Assembly: GCF_902497895.1 (NCBI RefSeq)
Contig: NZ_CABVHQ010000017.1
Location: 33,535 to 97,534 of the forward strand
Source of the DNA: Pseudomonas fluorescens
GTDB lineage: Bacteria; Pseudomonadota; Gammaproteobacteria; Pseudomonadales; Pseudomonadaceae
Reading direction: 5' to 3'
DNA length: 64,000 nucleotides
The position numbers and the translations under genes are program-made. The notes beneath the pieces are model-generated. The model was given only the letters and a program-made list of their open reading frames with translations, was not told where the DNA came from and did not search any database. Shown in pieces: positions 11,851 through 23,397 of this stretch (positions are counted from its first letter, which is position 1; each line of letters begins with the position of its first letter).

Positions 11851-12321
11851 TTAAATTTCAGCAGCCAGTTTGTTAACCAGCTCCGCGTGCGCGTTTTGAT
11901 CGATTGTGGCACCCAGGATCTTCTCGGCGCCGCCAACGGCCAGAGCACCCAGTTGGGCACGCAGCGCGTCTTTGACACTGTTCAGTTCCTGCTCGATCTC
12001 GGCCTGAGCCTGAGCCTTCACACGTTCAGCTTCGACGCGAGCCTGATCTCTGGCTTCGTCGACGATCTGAGTACCGCGTTTCTTGGCTTGCTCAATGATT
12101 TCAGCTGCCTGTGCTTTAGCATCGCGCAGTTGATGACCCGCTTTCTCTTGGGCCAACTCCAGGTCGCGAGCTGCACGGCTGGCAGCGTCCAATCCATCCG
12201 CGATCTTCTTCTGACGTTCGTGCAAAGCCGCGATGACCGGAGGCCACACGAACTTCATGCAAAACAGTACAAAAATGAAGAACGCAACGGACTGGCCAAT
12301 CAGGGTTGCATTAATGTTCAC
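11851..12321 (-). CDS. atpF: ATP synthase b subunit
   Basis: 156 residues. One N-terminal membrane helix (about 5-27, [20 protein letters not shown]) followed by a long, highly charged alpha-helical dimerisation region rich in Ala/Glu/Lys (about 33-140), as in F-type b subunits. It anchors the peripheral stalk. Usual place between atpE and atpH. Confidence 0.97.
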   Translation of the reverse strand: MNINATLIGQSVAFFIFVLFCMKFVWPPVIAALHERQKKIADGLDAASRAARDLELAQEKAGHQLRDAKAQAAEIIEQAKKRGTQIVDEARDQARVEAERVKAQAQAEIEQELNSVKDALRAQLGALAVGGAEKILGATIDQNAHAELVNKLAAEI

Positions 12322-12378
12322 GCCAACACCTCGCTCGTTCGTTGTCCATCACCCTAATCAACTCGAAAATTCGAGTGA

Positions 12379-12651
<273 letters not shown>

Positions 12652-12723
12652 TTACGTCGTATGGTTTAGGTTTTTTAATTTTTAAAGCGGTAAAACAAAT
12701 CGTTTCATAGCCCTGTTCGGGCA

Positions 12724-12769
12724 CCCTCTCGTTTGACCGAGAGGGACATCAGACCAGTCGAGACTGGTC

Positions 12770-12770
<1 letters not shown>
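12724..12770 (-). promoter_or_regulatory. Two tandem hairpins between atpB and atpE
   Basis: Two perfect inverted repeats in the atpB-atpE gap: CCCTCTCG / CGAGAGGG (12724-12731, 12738-12745; 6-base loop) and AGACCAGTC / GACTGGTCT (12751-12759, 12762-12770; 2-base loop), the second reaching the atpB stop codon. No T-run follows either on the minus strand, so they are unlikely to be full terminators. They could be mRNA processing or stabilising elements (inference). Confidence 0.6.
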
Positions 12771-14063
<1,293 letters not shown>

Positions 14064-14136
14064 CGATATTGCTCCCCAGGAATCGGCTGCCGGAACGCTT
14101 AAACTGGCATAATTTGTGCCGACAAAATGCGCGCAG

Positions 14137-14165
14137 AGTATAGGGGCGCTTCCGCCCCTATTCAA
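14137..14165 (-). promoter_or_regulatory. Sigma-70 promoter of the atp operon
   Basis: On the minus strand TTGAAT (14160-14165), a 17-base spacer and TATACT (14137-14142), 73 bases upstream of the atpI ATG. The spacer contains the inverted repeat GGGGCG-GAAG-CGCCCC, so the promoter can fold as a hairpin in RNA reading through from parB. Confidence 0.8.
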
Positions 14166-14209
14166 CTGCCAGGTAGTGTTTTTTGACTGCTGCTACATAT
14201 GGAATTGTT

Positions 14210-15082
14210 TCAGCGGATGTGTGCGAGAACGCCCTGCAATTCATCCAGGGAGTTATAACCAATGACCAACTGCCCCTTGCCCTTCTTCCCGTGGCGAATC
14301 TGTACCGCAGAGCCCAGGCGCTCGGCCAGACGCTGTTCGAGACGGGCGATATCCGGGTCGGGTTTGGTGGGTTCGGCGGGCTCTTGTTTGCCACTCAACC
14401 ACTGGCGAACCAGGGCTTCAGTCTGGCGTACAGTCAGACCTCGTGCGACAACGTGTCGCGCCCCTTCGACTTGTTGATTTTCCGGTAAACCGAGCAATGC
14501 ACGTGCGTGACCCATTTCCAGGTCACCATGAGACAGCATGGTTTTGATGACTTCAGGTAACGCAATCAGGCGCAGCAAGTTGGCCACGGTCACCCGGGAT
14601 TTACCCACGGCTTCGGCAACTTGCTGCTGAGTCAGCTGGAATTCCTGCTGCAAGCGCTGCAGGGCCACCGCTTCCTCGATCGGATTGAGGTCTTCGCGCT
14701 GAATGTTCTCGATCAGCGCCATGGCGATGGCGGTCTCATCCGGCACGTCGCGAACCATCGCCGGGATGGTTTCCTGGCCGGCCTGCTGGCTGGCACGCCA
14801 ACGGCGTTCCCCCGCAATGATCTCAAAGCGACCAGCGCCGATCGGACGAACCACTATGGGTTGCATCACCCCCTGGGCCTTGATCGACTGGGCGAGCTCT
14901 TCCAGCGCCTGTGGGTCCATGTCCCGACGCGGCTGATACTTGCCGCGTTGAATCAGGTCCAGCGGCAGATGCTGCAGCTCACGCTGATCGGCCTGCACCG
15001 CCTGCTCTTCCAGCGAGCTGACAGTCGGACCACTCAGCAGTGCATCCAGTCCACGTCCGAGACCTCGTTTCTTGACGGCCAT
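14210..15082 (-). CDS. parB: Chromosome partitioning protein ParB
   Basis: 290 residues. N-terminal CTPase domain with GERRWRASQQAG and ENIQREDLNPIEEAVAL, then the helix-turn-helix that reads parS (about 140-200, LTQQQVAEAVGKSRVTVANLLRLI), then a C-terminal dimerisation domain ending ELQGVLAHIR. It loads on parS and slides as a CTP-dependent clamp to segregate origins with ParA. Two parS sites lie about 12 kb away inside recF. Starts 9 bases after parA ends. Confidence 0.97.
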   Translation of the reverse strand: MAVKKRGLGRGLDALLSGPTVSSLEEQAVQADQRELQHLPLDLIQRGKYQPRRDMDPQALEELAQSIKAQGVMQPIVVRPIGAGRFEIIAGERRWRASQQAGQETIPAMVRDVPDETAIAMALIENIQREDLNPIEEAVALQRLQQEFQLTQQQVAEAVGKSRVTVANLLRLIALPEVIKTMLSHGDLEMGHARALLGLPENQQVEGARHVVARGLTVRQTEALVRQWLSGKQEPAEPTKPDPDIARLEQRLAERLGSAVQIRHGKKGKGQLVIGYNSLDELQGVLAHIR

Positions 15083-15091
15083 GGGGATTCC

Positions 15092-15889
15092 TTAAGTTGC
15101 CGGAGCAGCGGCGATGCGTGAGTTACGACGTTGACGACGAACCAGCTCGCCCGCCAGGGCCAGGTAAGCGATCGCGCCACGGGATTGTTTGTCATACACC
15201 AGCGCCGGCATGCCATAACTCGGTGCTTCGGCCAGCCGGATGTTGCGCGGAATCACAGTGTCGTAGAGCTGCTCGCCGAAGTGTTCCTTGAGCTGCGCCG
15301 AAACGTCGTTCATCAGACTCAGCCGCGGGTCATACATGGTCCGCAGCAGGCCTTCGACTTTCAGGTTCGGGTTCAGCAGTTCAGCGATTCGCTTGATGTT
15401 GTCCACAAGGTCGCTCAAGCCTTCGAGTGCGAAGTACTCGCACTGCATGGGGATAATCACCCCATCGGCGGCGACCAGCGCGTTGAGCGTAAGCATCGAC
15501 AGCGAAGGTGGACAATCGATCAAAATGTAATCGTAGTTTTCGCGAATCGGCGCCAGGGCGCTGCGCAGACGGCTTTCTTTCATCTGCATTTCCAGCAGAA
15601 CGACTTCTGCCGCCGTCAGATCGCGGTTAGCCGGCAGCAGCTGATAACCGCCATGTTCGGAAAAATGCATGGCCTGGGCCAGATCGCATTCGCCGATCAG
15701 CAGGTCATAGACCGAATTTTCCAGGTTGTGTTTATCCACACCGCTACCCATGGTGGCGTTGCCTTGTGGATCCAGATCGATCAACAGCACCCGACGCTTG
15801 GTAGCGACCAGCGATGCTGCGAGGTTGATACAGGTGGTGGTCTTGCCCACACCACCCTTTTGGTTCGCTATCGCGAATACCTTAGCCAT
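15092..15889 (-). CDS. parA: Chromosome partitioning ATPase ParA (Soj)
   Basis: 265 residues from the ATG at 15889 (MAKVFAIANQKGGVGKTTT); a TTG at 15907 directly after the rsmG stop would add six residues (MGIQAR) but does not fit the family start. Deviant Walker A KGGVGKTTT (about 10-18), and VLLIDLDPQGNAT and ILIDCPPSL are present. It has no long N-terminal DNA-binding extension, as in other chromosomal ParA proteins. Acts with ParB in origin segregation. Confidence 0.97.
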   Translation of the reverse strand: MAKVFAIANQKGGVGKTTTCINLAASLVATKRRVLLIDLDPQGNATMGSGVDKHNLENSVYDLLIGECDLAQAMHFSEHGGYQLLPANRDLTAAEVVLLEMQMKESRLRSALAPIRENYDYILIDCPPSLSMLTLNALVAADGVIIPMQCEYFALEGLSDLVDNIKRIAELLNPNLKVEGLLRTMYDPRLSLMNDVSAQLKEHFGEQLYDTVIPRNIRLAEAPSYGMPALVYDKQSRGAIAYLALAGELVRRQRRNSRIAAAPAT

Positions 15890-15907
15890 TCTTGCTTGTA
15901 TTCCCAA

Positions 15908-16552
15908 TCATGCCGTGCGGCGCAGTATCAGCAAATGGCGTTGGCCTTGGCAACCGGGTACGGCCAGGGCGTGTGCGCTATCGAGGTGGAAGTCTGCCGG
16001 CAATGCTACCAGTTCATCCGCCGGATGCAGGCCTTTCATTGCCAACCAACGTGTATCGAGGTCGCCCAGATGGCGCGTCCAGTTGGCGAAATCTTCCAGA
16101 CTGCTGAACGCTCGGGAGACGATCCCGGTGAAGGGTAGTTCAGGTTGGAAGGCTTCGACCCGACTGTGGATAACTTGCAGGTTGTCCAGCTTGAGCTCCA
16201 GTTTGACCTGGGTCAGGAAGCGGGTTTTCTTGCCGTTGCTGTCCAGAACCGTCACTTGCGAGTCGGGAAACAGGATCGCCAACGGAATCCCCGGCATGCC
16301 GCCACCGCTGCCGACATCCAGCCAGCGGCCATTCTCGATGAAGGCCATGACGCTCAGGCTGTCGAGCAAATGCCGCGAAACCATTTCGTCGGGGTCGCGT
16401 ACCGCCGTGAGGTTGTACGCCTTGTTCCATTTGATCAACAGGGCCAGATAAGCCAGCAACTGAGCGTGCTGGGCTTCTGTCAGGGGGACGCCGAGCTGGC
16501 GAGCACCTGTGGATAATTCTTCGGCATGTTGCGAGGTGACCAACGAACTCAA
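15908..16552 (-). CDS. rsmG: 16S rRNA (guanine527-N7)-methyltransferase
   Basis: 214 residues; S-adenosylmethionine motif [16 protein letters not shown] at about 75-90. It modifies G527 of 16S rRNA; in other bacteria its loss gives low-level streptomycin resistance. The start is a TTG at 16552 overlapping the mnmG stop codon (TTGA), giving [16 protein letters not shown], the family start; translation is probably coupled to mnmG. Two exact DnaA boxes fall in its coding sequence (16165, 16508). Confidence 0.95.
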   Translation of the reverse strand: MSSLVTSQHAEELSTGARQLGVPLTEAQHAQLLAYLALLIKWNKAYNLTAVRDPDEMVSRHLLDSLSVMAFIENGRWLDVGSGGGMPGIPLAILFPDSQVTVLDSNGKKTRFLTQVKLELKLDNLQVIHSRVEAFQPELPFTGIVSRAFSSLEDFANWTRHLGDLDTRWLAMKGLHPADELVALPADFHLDSAHALAVPGCQGQRHLLILRRTA

Positions 16553-18441
16553 GCGCTTTGCTCCAACTGACGGCCCGCGCCGCGTTTTTTCAAATGAATC
16601 ATCAACAGGGAAATCGCCGCCGGGGTAACACCCGGGATCCGCGAAGCCTGGCCCAACGTTTCAGGGCGAGTTATCCCCAACTTGCTCTGAATCTCTTTCG
16701 AGAGACCGGAGATATTCGTGTAATCGATATCCACAGGCAGTTTGGTGTCTTCACTGGCCCGCAGACGCGCGATCTCGTCCTGCTGACGATCGATGTAACC
16801 GGCGTACTTGGTTTTGATCTCGACCTGTTCGGCAACCAGTGGATCAATCGCGCCGTCACCGGTGATCGCGATCAATCCGGCGTAGTCGATTTCCGGGCGG
16901 GTCAGCAGGTTCAGCAGATTGTATTCGTGGGTCAGAGGCGTGCCGAATTTTTCGGCAATCGCATCGCCCTGCTCGGTGCCCGGGCGAACCCAGGTACTTT
17001 TCAGGCGCTGCTCTTCCAGTTCGATGCTTTCGCGTTTGGTGCAGAAAGCCGCCCAACGCGCGTCATCCACCAGACCCAGTTCACGACCTTTTTCGGTCAG
17101 ACGCAGGTCGGCGTTGTCTTCGCGCAGGATCAGCCGGTACTCGGCGCGGGAAGTAAACATCCGGTACGGTTCTTGAGTGCCCAGGGTGATCAGGTCGTCG
17201 ACCAACACCCCGATGTACGCCTCATCCCGACGTGGACACCAGCTGTCTTTGCCTTGCGCACGCAGTGCAGCGTTGGTTCCGGCGAGCAAACCCTGGGCGC
17301 CGGCTTCTTCGTAACCGGTGGTGCCGTTGATTTGTCCGGCGAAGAACAAACCACCGATCACTTTGGTTTCCAGGCTGTACTTCAGATCCCGCGGATCGAA
17401 GTAATCGTATTCGATGGCGTAGCCAGGACGAACGATATGCGCGTTTTCCATCCCGCGAATCGACTGCACGATCTGGATCTGCACGTCGAACGGCAAGGAA
17501 GTGGAAATCCCGTTCGGGTACAGCTCGTGGGTCGTCAGACCTTCCGGCTCGATGAAGACCTGATGGCTTTCCTTGTCGGCAAAGCGATGGATCTTGTCTT
17601 CGATCGAAGGGCAGTAACGCGGGCCGATACCTTCGATAACCCCGGAATACATCGGCGAACGATCGAGGTTCGCGGCAATGATTTCGTGGGTTCGGGCGTT
17701 GGTATGGGTAATCCAGCAGCTGACCTGCGCGGGATGCTGTTCCTTGGAACCGAGAAACGACATCACTGGAATCGGCGTATCGCCCGGTTGCTCGGTCATC
17801 ACCGAGAAATCCACGGAACGGCCGTCGATTCGCGGCGGGGTGCCGGTTTTCAGGCGACCGACCCGCAAAGGCAGCTCGCGCAGACGTTGTGCCAGGGCAA
17901 TCGAAGGTGGATCACCCGCGCGGCCGCCGGAATAGTTCTGCATCCCGATGTGGATAAGTCCACCGAGGAAGGTCCCGGTGGTCAATACCACCGAGTCGGC
18001 AAGGATTCGCAGACCCATCTGGGTCACAACGCCGCGGACTTGATCCTGTTCAACGATCAGGTCATCGCAGGCTTGCTGGAATATCCACAGGTTGGGCTGG
18101 TTCTCGAGAATTTCGCGAACAGCGGCCTTGTACAGAATCCGATCGGCCTGAGCACGTGTAGCGCGTACGGCTGGGCCTTTACGGCTGTTCAGCACACGAA
18201 ACTGAATACCACCTTTGTCGGTAGCCATGGCCATCGCGCCGCCAAGGGCGTCGATTTCCTTGACCAGATGGCTTTTGCCAATGCCGCCGATCGCCGGGTT
18301 GCAGCTCATTTGCCCGAGGGTTTCCACGTTATGCGTAAGCAGTAGGGTTTTCACTCCCATGCGTGCTGACGCTAGTGCTGCCTCGGTACCGGCATGACCG
18401 CCGCCGATGACGATCACTTCAAAACGGGAAGGGAAATCCAC
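16549..18441 (-). CDS. mnmG: tRNA uridine 5-carboxymethylaminomethyl modification enzyme MnmG
   Basis: 630 residues from the GTG at 18441 (giving [14 protein letters not shown]), with a GAGGTG ribosome site upstream. The open frame extends to 18570 but the extra 43 residues are not family-like. FAD-binding motif [17 protein letters not shown] (about 13-29), then [21 protein letters not shown] and the C-terminal MnmE-binding helical domain. With MnmE it modifies the wobble uridine of several tRNAs. Contains an exact DnaA box (17949). Confidence 0.98.
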   Translation of the reverse strand: MDFPSRFEVIVIGGGHAGTEAALASARMGVKTLLLTHNVETLGQMSCNPAIGGIGKSHLVKEIDALGGAMAMATDKGGIQFRVLNSRKGPAVRATRAQADRILYKAAVREILENQPNLWIFQQACDDLIVEQDQVRGVVTQMGLRILADSVVLTTGTFLGGLIHIGMQNYSGGRAGDPPSIALAQRLRELPLRVGRLKTGTPPRIDGRSVDFSVMTEQPGDTPIPVMSFLGSKEQHPAQVSCWITHTNARTHEIIAANLDRSPMYSGVIEGIGPRYCPSIEDKIHRFADKESHQVFIEPEGLTTHELYPNGISTSLPFDVQIQIVQSIRGMENAHIVRPGYAIEYDYFDPRDLKYSLETKVIGGLFFAGQINGTTGYEEAGAQGLLAGTNAALRAQGKDSWCPRRDEAYIGVLVDDLITLGTQEPYRMFTSRAEYRLILREDNADLRLTEKGRELGLVDDARWAAFCTKRESIELEEQRLKSTWVRPGTEQGDAIAEKFGTPLTHEYNLLNLLTRPEIDYAGLIAITGDGAIDPLVAEQVEIKTKYAGYIDRQQDEIARLRASEDTKLPVDIDYTNISGLSKEIQSKLGITRPETLGQASRIPGVTPAAISLLMIHLKKRGAGRQLEQSA

Positions 18442-18983
18442 CACGCACCTCGTGCCTGCTTCTGAATGGGTAAAAAGGGATGGGTTATTGGAGCTAGGCG
18501 GCAAGTATAGGGACTTCGCCTCTCCTAAAGAACCCTTTGCACAAAATTTAACCAGCTGTGGATGAATCACGAATAATAGAAATTAAAAGAGAGAAAAGTA
18601 TTAAATCTTTGTTTTTATGTTTATTTCTACTGAGGCACTTTTCTGTGGATAGATCTCTGTACACCTTAGTATTCAAGGTGTACAGAGGTTTGAAAGTCTG
18701 TGGTCATGTGGGTATGAGGCCCTTGGATAACCGGTTTAAGCCTGTGGGTAAAAGAGGTGCTTATCCACAGGCGGAGTTTTCCTCAGTTTTGAGGCCCTGT
18801 TATCAACCGGGCCTAAGGGCAGTTATTCACAGGGCTTAATCCACAGAAAAACCCCTGGCGAGGTAAATCGCGGCCACGGAAAAGCCGCCGAGGCCGATAA
18901 ATTTCGCCAGCAAGTTCAGAAAATGATCAAGAAGGGAGAAGCACAGACAGGCGCCAATGGCCTGTCTGTGGATAACGGAGGGG
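18442..18983. other. mnmE-mnmG gap with a DnaA-box cluster
   Basis: 542 bases with no convincing gene. Exact TTATCCACA at 18761-18769 (plus) and 18967-18975 (minus), TTATTCACA at 18823-18831, and one-mismatch boxes at 18556, 18644, 18743 and 18837. An AT-rich stretch lies at about 18565-18640. A 9-bp inverted repeat GTACACCTT / AAGGTGTAC sits at 18659-18683. I recall that early work on P. putida origins reported DnaA boxes near this gene pair too, so this may be a second origin-like or DnaA-titrating region. Confidence 0.6.
18942..18970 (-). terminator. Hairpin downstream of mnmE (possible terminator)
   Basis: Perfect 10-bp repeat CACAGACAGG / CCTGTCTGTG with a 9-base loop, 14 bases after the mnmE stop. 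On the minus strand it is followed by a C/T-rich stretch, not a clean T-run, so termination is only probable. It overlaps the DnaA box at 18967. Confidence 0.5.
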
Positions 18984-20354
18984 TTATTTACCGATGCAGA
19001 AGCTGGAAAAGATCCGTCCGAGCAGATCATCGGAGCTGAATGCACCGGTAATCTCGCCCAAAGACTGTTGCGCCTGACGCAAATCCTCGGCCAGCAGCTC
19101 ACCAGCGCCGGCATGGGTCAATTGCGCACGCCCGTGCTCGAGTGAGGCACTGGCATGGCGTAGCGCTTCCAGGTGGCGTCGGCGAGCGCTGAAGCTGCTT
19201 TCAGAGGTCTGCTCGTAGCCCATGCAGGCTTTGAGGTGATCTCGCAGCAACTCCAGGCCCTCGCCAGCGGACCTGGCGCTGAGGCTGATCGTCACGTGGC
19301 CATCCTCACTGACTTCCAGGGCGATGGCCTCACCGGTAAGGTCAGCCTTGTTGCGGATCAAGGTGACGTTGGCCGGATCCGGCCGCTGCTCGAGGAATTC
19401 CGGCCACAGGGCAAACGGATCCAGGGCTTCAGGGGCCGTGGCATCGACCACCAGCAAGACCCGATCAGCCTCGCCAATGGCCTTGAGCGCCCGCTCGACG
19501 CCAATCTTTTCGACCTGGTCATCGGTATCGCGCAAGCCTGCGGTGTCGACCACATGCAACGGCATGCCGTCGATGTGGATATGTTCGCGGAGGATATCCC
19601 GGGTAGTCCCGGCAATTTCCGTGACGATGGCCGCCTCACGACCGGCCAGCGCGTTGAGCAGGCTCGATTTACCGGCATTCGGCCGCCCCGCGATCACCAC
19701 AGTCATGCCATCACGCAGCAATGCCCCCTGCCCGGCTTCACGCAACACGGTGGATAACTCGTCACGCACATTATCGAGCATCTTCAGTACATGCCCGTCC
19801 GCGAGGAAGTCGATTTCTTCCTCCGGAAAGTCGATCGCCGCCTCGACGTAGATCCGCAGGCTGATGAGTTGATCGGTCAGGTTATGTACACGCTGGGAAA
19901 AAGCTCCTTGCAATGAGCGCAACGCATTACGTGCGGCCTGCGCCGAACTGGCTTCAATCAGGTCGGCGATGGCTTCGGCCTGGGCCAGGTCGAGCTTATC
20001 GTTGAGGAACGCGCGTTCGCTGAATTCCCCCGGGCGCGCCTGGCGACAGCCCAATTGCAGACAGCGCTGCAGCAGCATGTCGAGGACGATCGGCCCACCG
20101 TGACCCTGAAGTTCGAGGACATCTTCGCCGGTAAATGAATTCGGCCCCGGAAAATACAGGGCGATCCCTTCATCCAGGACTTCATTGTGCTCACTGAAAA
20201 ACGGACCGTAATGGGCATACCGCGGTTTCAGTTCACGGCCGCTGATGGCTTTCGCTGCGATGCTTGCCAGAGGCCCGGAGATACGGACGATGCCCACGCC
20301 GCCGCGACCCTGAGCGGTCGCAACGGCAGCAATGGTTTCACGAGGGACATTCAT
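18984..20354 (-). CDS. mnmE: tRNA modification GTPase MnmE
   Basis: 456 residues from the ATG at 20354 ([20 protein letters not shown]). N-terminal formyl-THF-binding domain, helical domain, and an inserted G domain with [13 protein letters not shown] (G1), GTTRD (G2), DTAGLR (G3) and NKAD (G4); it ends with the catalytic C-terminal CIGK. Partner of MnmG in wobble-uridine modification. Its own terminator-like hairpin follows. Confidence 0.98.
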   Translation of the reverse strand: MNVPRETIAAVATAQGRGGVGIVRISGPLASIAAKAISGRELKPRYAHYGPFFSEHNEVLDEGIALYFPGPNSFTGEDVLELQGHGGPIVLDMLLQRCLQLGCRQARPGEFSERAFLNDKLDLAQAEAIADLIEASSAQAARNALRSLQGAFSQRVHNLTDQLISLRIYVEAAIDFPEEEIDFLADGHVLKMLDNVRDELSTVLREAGQGALLRDGMTVVIAGRPNAGKSSLLNALAGREAAIVTEIAGTTRDILREHIHIDGMPLHVVDTAGLRDTDDQVEKIGVERALKAIGEADRVLLVVDATAPEALDPFALWPEFLEQRPDPANVTLIRNKADLTGEAIALEVSEDGHVTISLSARSAGEGLELLRDHLKACMGYEQTSESSFSARRRHLEALRHASASLEHGRAQLTHAGAGELLAEDLRQAQQSLGEITGAFSSDDLLGRIFSSFCIGK

Positions 20355-20385
20355 AAACCAATATCCAGACAAAAGTGACAGATAG

Positions 20386-20412
20386 CAAAACGCCCCACTA
20401 GGGGGCGTTTTG
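20386..20412 (-). terminator. Terminator after yidC
   Basis: Inverted repeat CAAAACGCCCC / GGGGCGTTTTG (20386-20396, 20402-20412), between the yidC stop and the mnmE start. On the minus strand the stem ends in GTTTTG. It would separate the rpmH-yidC group from mnmE. Confidence 0.7.
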
Positions 20413-20433
20413 AGTGGTTATCCACAGAGTAGA

Positions 20434-22113
20434 TCAGGCCGTTGCTTTCGCCGCCGCTTCAATCTTACGCGTGATGTACCACTGTTGGGCGATCGACAAA
20501 ACGTTGTTCACTACCCAGTACAGCACCAGACCAGCCGGGAACCACAGGAAGAAGAAGGTGAAGATGATTGGCATCATTTTCATCACTTTGGCCTGCATCG
20601 GATCCGGAGGAGTCGGGTTCAGCTGCTGCTGGATGAACATGGTTGCGCCCATGATGATCGGCAGAATGAAGAACGGATCCTTGATCGACAGGTCAGTAAT
20701 CCACAGCATGAACGGTGCCTGACGCATTTCCACGCTTTCCAGGAGAACCCAGTACAGCGAGAGGAAAACCGGCATTTGCACAAGAATCGGCAAGCATCCA
20801 CCCAACGGGTTGATCTTCTCTTTCTTGTACAACTCCATCATCGACTGCGACATTTTCTGCCGATCGTCGCCATGTTGCTCTTTCAGAGCGGCCAGTTTCG
20901 GCGCTACTGCACGCATGCGAGCCATGGATTTGTAGCTGGCTGCCGACAACGGGAAGAAGATCCCTTTGATCAGCATGGTCAGGAAGATGATCGACCAGCC
21001 CCAGTTACCGACCAGCGCGTGGATATTTTGCAGCAACCAGAAGATCGGCTGGGCAATGAACCACAGAATGCCGTAGTCGACGGTCAGTTCCAGACCAGGG
21101 GACAACTGTTTGAGGATGTCCTGGCTTTTCGGACCGGCGTAAAGCGTAGCGGTGGTTTCAGCCTTGGCACCTGGCGCAACGGTCAACGCCGGGCCGGTGT
21201 AACCGATGATGTAGTTGCCTTTGCTGTCTTTACGGGTCTGGACGATGTTGTTCTCGCCCTTCGCCGGAATCCACGCAGTCACGAAGTAGTGCTGCAACCA
21301 GGCAACCCAGCCACCCTGAACGGTTTCTTTCAGCGCGGCCTTGTCCATGTCACCCATCGACACTTTCTTGTACGGCTCGTTACTTGTCCACAGGGCGGCG
21401 CCCAGGTAAGTCGCGGTGCCGGTGGCAGTGCTGGAAGAAGGATCGGAGCTGGCGTCACGCTTCAATTGCGCGAACATTGCACCGGACCAGGGCTGAGCGC
21501 TCTGGTTGTCGATGATGTAGGAAACGCCGACATCGTAGTTACCGCGTTGCAAGGTGAAACGCTTGATGTAGTTGACGCCGTCCTTGCTGAACTTCAGGTC
21601 GACAACCAATTGGTCCTGATCGTCAGCCAGTTGATAAGTCTTCTTCTCGGACGAGAACACCGGGCGACCCGTTGGGCTGGCATCCGGTCCATTGGTGCCG
21701 ATCAGACCGCTTTGCGCCAGGTAGGTCCGTTCATTGCCGTTGTCGAACAGCTGGAATGGAATTTCCGGGTGATCCTGACGACGAGGATAAAGCGGCAGCT
21801 TCAGCTGGGCGATATCACCACCTTGTGGATCGACACCCAGATCGAGCACATCCGTTTTGATCTGGATGAGATCTTTGCTTACGGCGACCGGTGCTTCGGC
21901 GGGGGCGCTGGTATCGCTTGCCGCGCGAGGAATGTCGTCACTGACGGAAGCGCTATTACCAGTCTTCGTTTCCGGTAGGCCCGGAGCAGTAGAGCTGGCG
22001 GCAACATTCTGAGTCGGCAGGGCAGCCTGGCCATAGTCCTGGTTCCATTTAAGGACCATAACGTAGGTCACGATTGCCAGGGCGACGATCAGGATCGTGC
22101 GTTTAATATCCAT
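20434..22113 (-). CDS. yidC: Membrane protein insertase YidC
   Basis: 559 residues. N-terminal membrane helix (about 5-21, TILIVALAIVTYVMVLKW), a large periplasmic beta domain (about 60-340), then the conserved five-helix core from about 345 (GWSIIFLTMLIKGIFFPLSAASYKSMARMRAVAPKL, with the hydrophilic-groove arginine region). It inserts and folds inner-membrane proteins, including ATP synthase c subunit. Two bases after yidD. Confidence 0.97.
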   Translation of the reverse strand: MDIKRTILIVALAIVTYVMVLKWNQDYGQAALPTQNVAASSTAPGLPETKTGNSASVSDDIPRAASDTSAPAEAPVAVSKDLIQIKTDVLDLGVDPQGGDIAQLKLPLYPRRQDHPEIPFQLFDNGNERTYLAQSGLIGTNGPDASPTGRPVFSSEKKTYQLADDQDQLVVDLKFSKDGVNYIKRFTLQRGNYDVGVSYIIDNQSAQPWSGAMFAQLKRDASSDPSSSTATGTATYLGAALWTSNEPYKKVSMGDMDKAALKETVQGGWVAWLQHYFVTAWIPAKGENNIVQTRKDSKGNYIIGYTGPALTVAPGAKAETTATLYAGPKSQDILKQLSPGLELTVDYGILWFIAQPIFWLLQNIHALVGNWGWSIIFLTMLIKGIFFPLSAASYKSMARMRAVAPKLAALKEQHGDDRQKMSQSMMELYKKEKINPLGGCLPILVQMPVFLSLYWVLLESVEMRQAPFMLWITDLSIKDPFFILPIIMGATMFIQQQLNPTPPDPMQAKVMKMMPIIFTFFFLWFPAGLVLYWVVNNVLSIAQQWYITRKIEAAAKATA

Positions 22114-22115
22114 GA

Positions 22116-22361
22116 TTACTCGGCCATCGAAGAAGAACGGGAGGTAGGGATAGATGGAACCGGGTCATAACCACCGGGATTCCACGGATGACAGCGACCT
22201 AAACGACGAAAGGCCAGCCAGCCACCGCGCAGAAGGCCATGATTTTCTATGGCTTCATACGCGTAGCAGGAACAACGGGGGTAGAAACGACAGTGACTGG
22301 CCATCAGAGGACTAATGGCATAGCGATAAAACTGGATCGGAACGAGTGCCAGTTTACGCAT
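22116..22361 (-). CDS. yidD: Membrane protein insertion efficiency factor YidD
   Basis: 81 residues with the family signature [20 protein letters not shown], including the conserved cysteines, and [16 protein letters not shown] small amphipathic inner-membrane protein that assists YidC-dependent insertion. It overlaps the rnpA 3' end by 8 bases, as usual in this operon. Confidence 0.95.
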   Translation of the reverse strand: MRKLALVPIQFYRYAISPLMASHCRFYPRCSCYAYEAIENHGLLRGGWLAFRRLGRCHPWNPGGYDPVPSIPTSRSSSMAE

Positions 22362-22755
22362 CGGGACTGTCTACCCCTACAGTTTCGGTTTTGACTTCTG
22401 GTACCGGCTTGCTGCGTGCCAGACGCTTCCAGAGTTTGCCGAAATGCTGAATCAATTCGGGGTTTTCTACGTCACCCAAACCTTTGCGCGCGACGATAAC
22501 GATGTCCCAGCCGACCAGAGAATCCTGGTGCAGGCGAAACGATTCGCGCATCAGACGTTTGAGGCGATTGCGCTCAACGGAGAGCTTTACGCTCTTTTTC
22601 CCGATCACTAACCCCAAACGGGGGTGATCAAGATCGTTATTTCGCGCAAGGAGCAGGAGATTTTTCCCCGGAACCTTGCCGGTGGGGGAGTCAAAGACTG
22701 CCTTGAAATGCCGGGGAGTCAGCAAACGCTTTTCCCGACTGAAGTCCTGACTCAC
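22354..22755 (-). CDS. rnpA: Ribonuclease P protein component
   Basis: 133 residues from the GTG at 22755 ([18 protein letters not shown]). The open frame reaches 22851 but there overlaps rpmH in another frame. The signature [13 protein letters not shown] (about 62-74) is the RNA-binding motif of RNase P protein. With the M1-type RNA it matures tRNA 5' ends. It starts 16 bases after the rpmH stop. Confidence 0.95.
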   Translation of the reverse strand: MSQDFSREKRLLTPRHFKAVFDSPTGKVPGKNLLLLARNNDLDHPRLGLVIGKKSVKLSVERNRLKRLMRESFRLHQDSLVGWDIVIVARKGLGDVENPELIQHFGKLWKRLARSKPVPEVKTETVGVDSPDA

Positions 22756-22771
22756 CACCAGTACCGGATTA

Positions 22772-22906
22772 TCAAACTGCCAGACGCGCACGACCTTTGG
22801 CGCGGCGACGCGACAGGACTGCGCGGCCGTTCTTGGTAGCCATGCGAGCACGGAAGCCGTGAGTACGGGCGCGTTTGATGGTGCTTGGTTGGAAAGTACG
22901 TTTCAT
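22772..22906 (-). CDS. rpmH: 50S ribosomal protein L34
   Basis: 44-residue protein read directly from the sequence: it starts [19 protein letters not shown] and ends AKGRARLAV, which is L34 along its whole length. ATG at 22906, TGA at 22772. First gene of the rpmH-rnpA-yidD-yidC operon, facing away from dnaA across oriC. Confidence 0.98.
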   Translation of the reverse strand: MKRTFQPSTIKRARTHGFRARMATKNGRAVLSRRRAKGRARLAV

Positions 22907-22966
22907 GTCGTGTTACCTGGTTCGTCCACAACGGGCCGGAATGGCCCCCGTTTTAAGAGACCGGCG

Positions 22967-22995
22967 ATTCTAGAGAAAGCAGGCCTCTAGGTCAA
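22967..22995 (-). promoter_or_regulatory. Sigma-70 promoter of rpmH
   Basis: On the minus strand TTGACC (22990-22995), 17-base spacer, TAGAAT (22967-22972), 61 bases before the rpmH ATG. A GC-rich imperfect inverted repeat (GGGGGCC / GGCCCG) lies in the leader. Confidence 0.75.
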
Positions 22996-23397
22996 TTTCC
23001 AACCAGCTTTTCCTTCAATTAGATCTCTGAGGGGTTTCGCCGTCTGCCAGGGACCACTAGATATAGAAATAAAGAAGGGAATTATTTAAAGCTTTTCTGT
23101 AATGCTTATAAAAGCTAGGGCCGGCATCTTCTGTGGATAAGTGCCTTTAGACCTTCTATCCCGCGCTGTACAGAGAATGATAACCATGCGGTAAAACGGT
23201 GTTCAGCCTGTGCTGCGCTGTCGGATAAGCTGTGTGTGGAATGGCATGTTATCCACAGGCAAGTTATCCACTGAGTTTACCCCCCACTTGTGCAACGAGC
23301 TCAGGCGGGCTTATCCACAGAGTTTATCCACATACCATTGGTCGCGTTTTTTTCGGTTAAGGCGTTGATTCTTCGTGCTCTCTGAGCAACCTACATG

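Noticed and set aside
18558..18839. 93-codon plus-strand frame in the mnmE-mnmG gap
   Set aside because: No ribosome site, no recognisable pattern, and it crosses the DnaA-box cluster.
18836..18983. Possible small membrane protein (ending FIGLGGFSVAAIYLARGFSVD) downstream of mnmE
   Set aside because: No start codon with a ribosome site in frame outside mnmE; the frame crosses the mnmE hairpin. P. aeruginosa has a small hypothetical gene at this place, so it deserves a check, but I cannot support a gene here.
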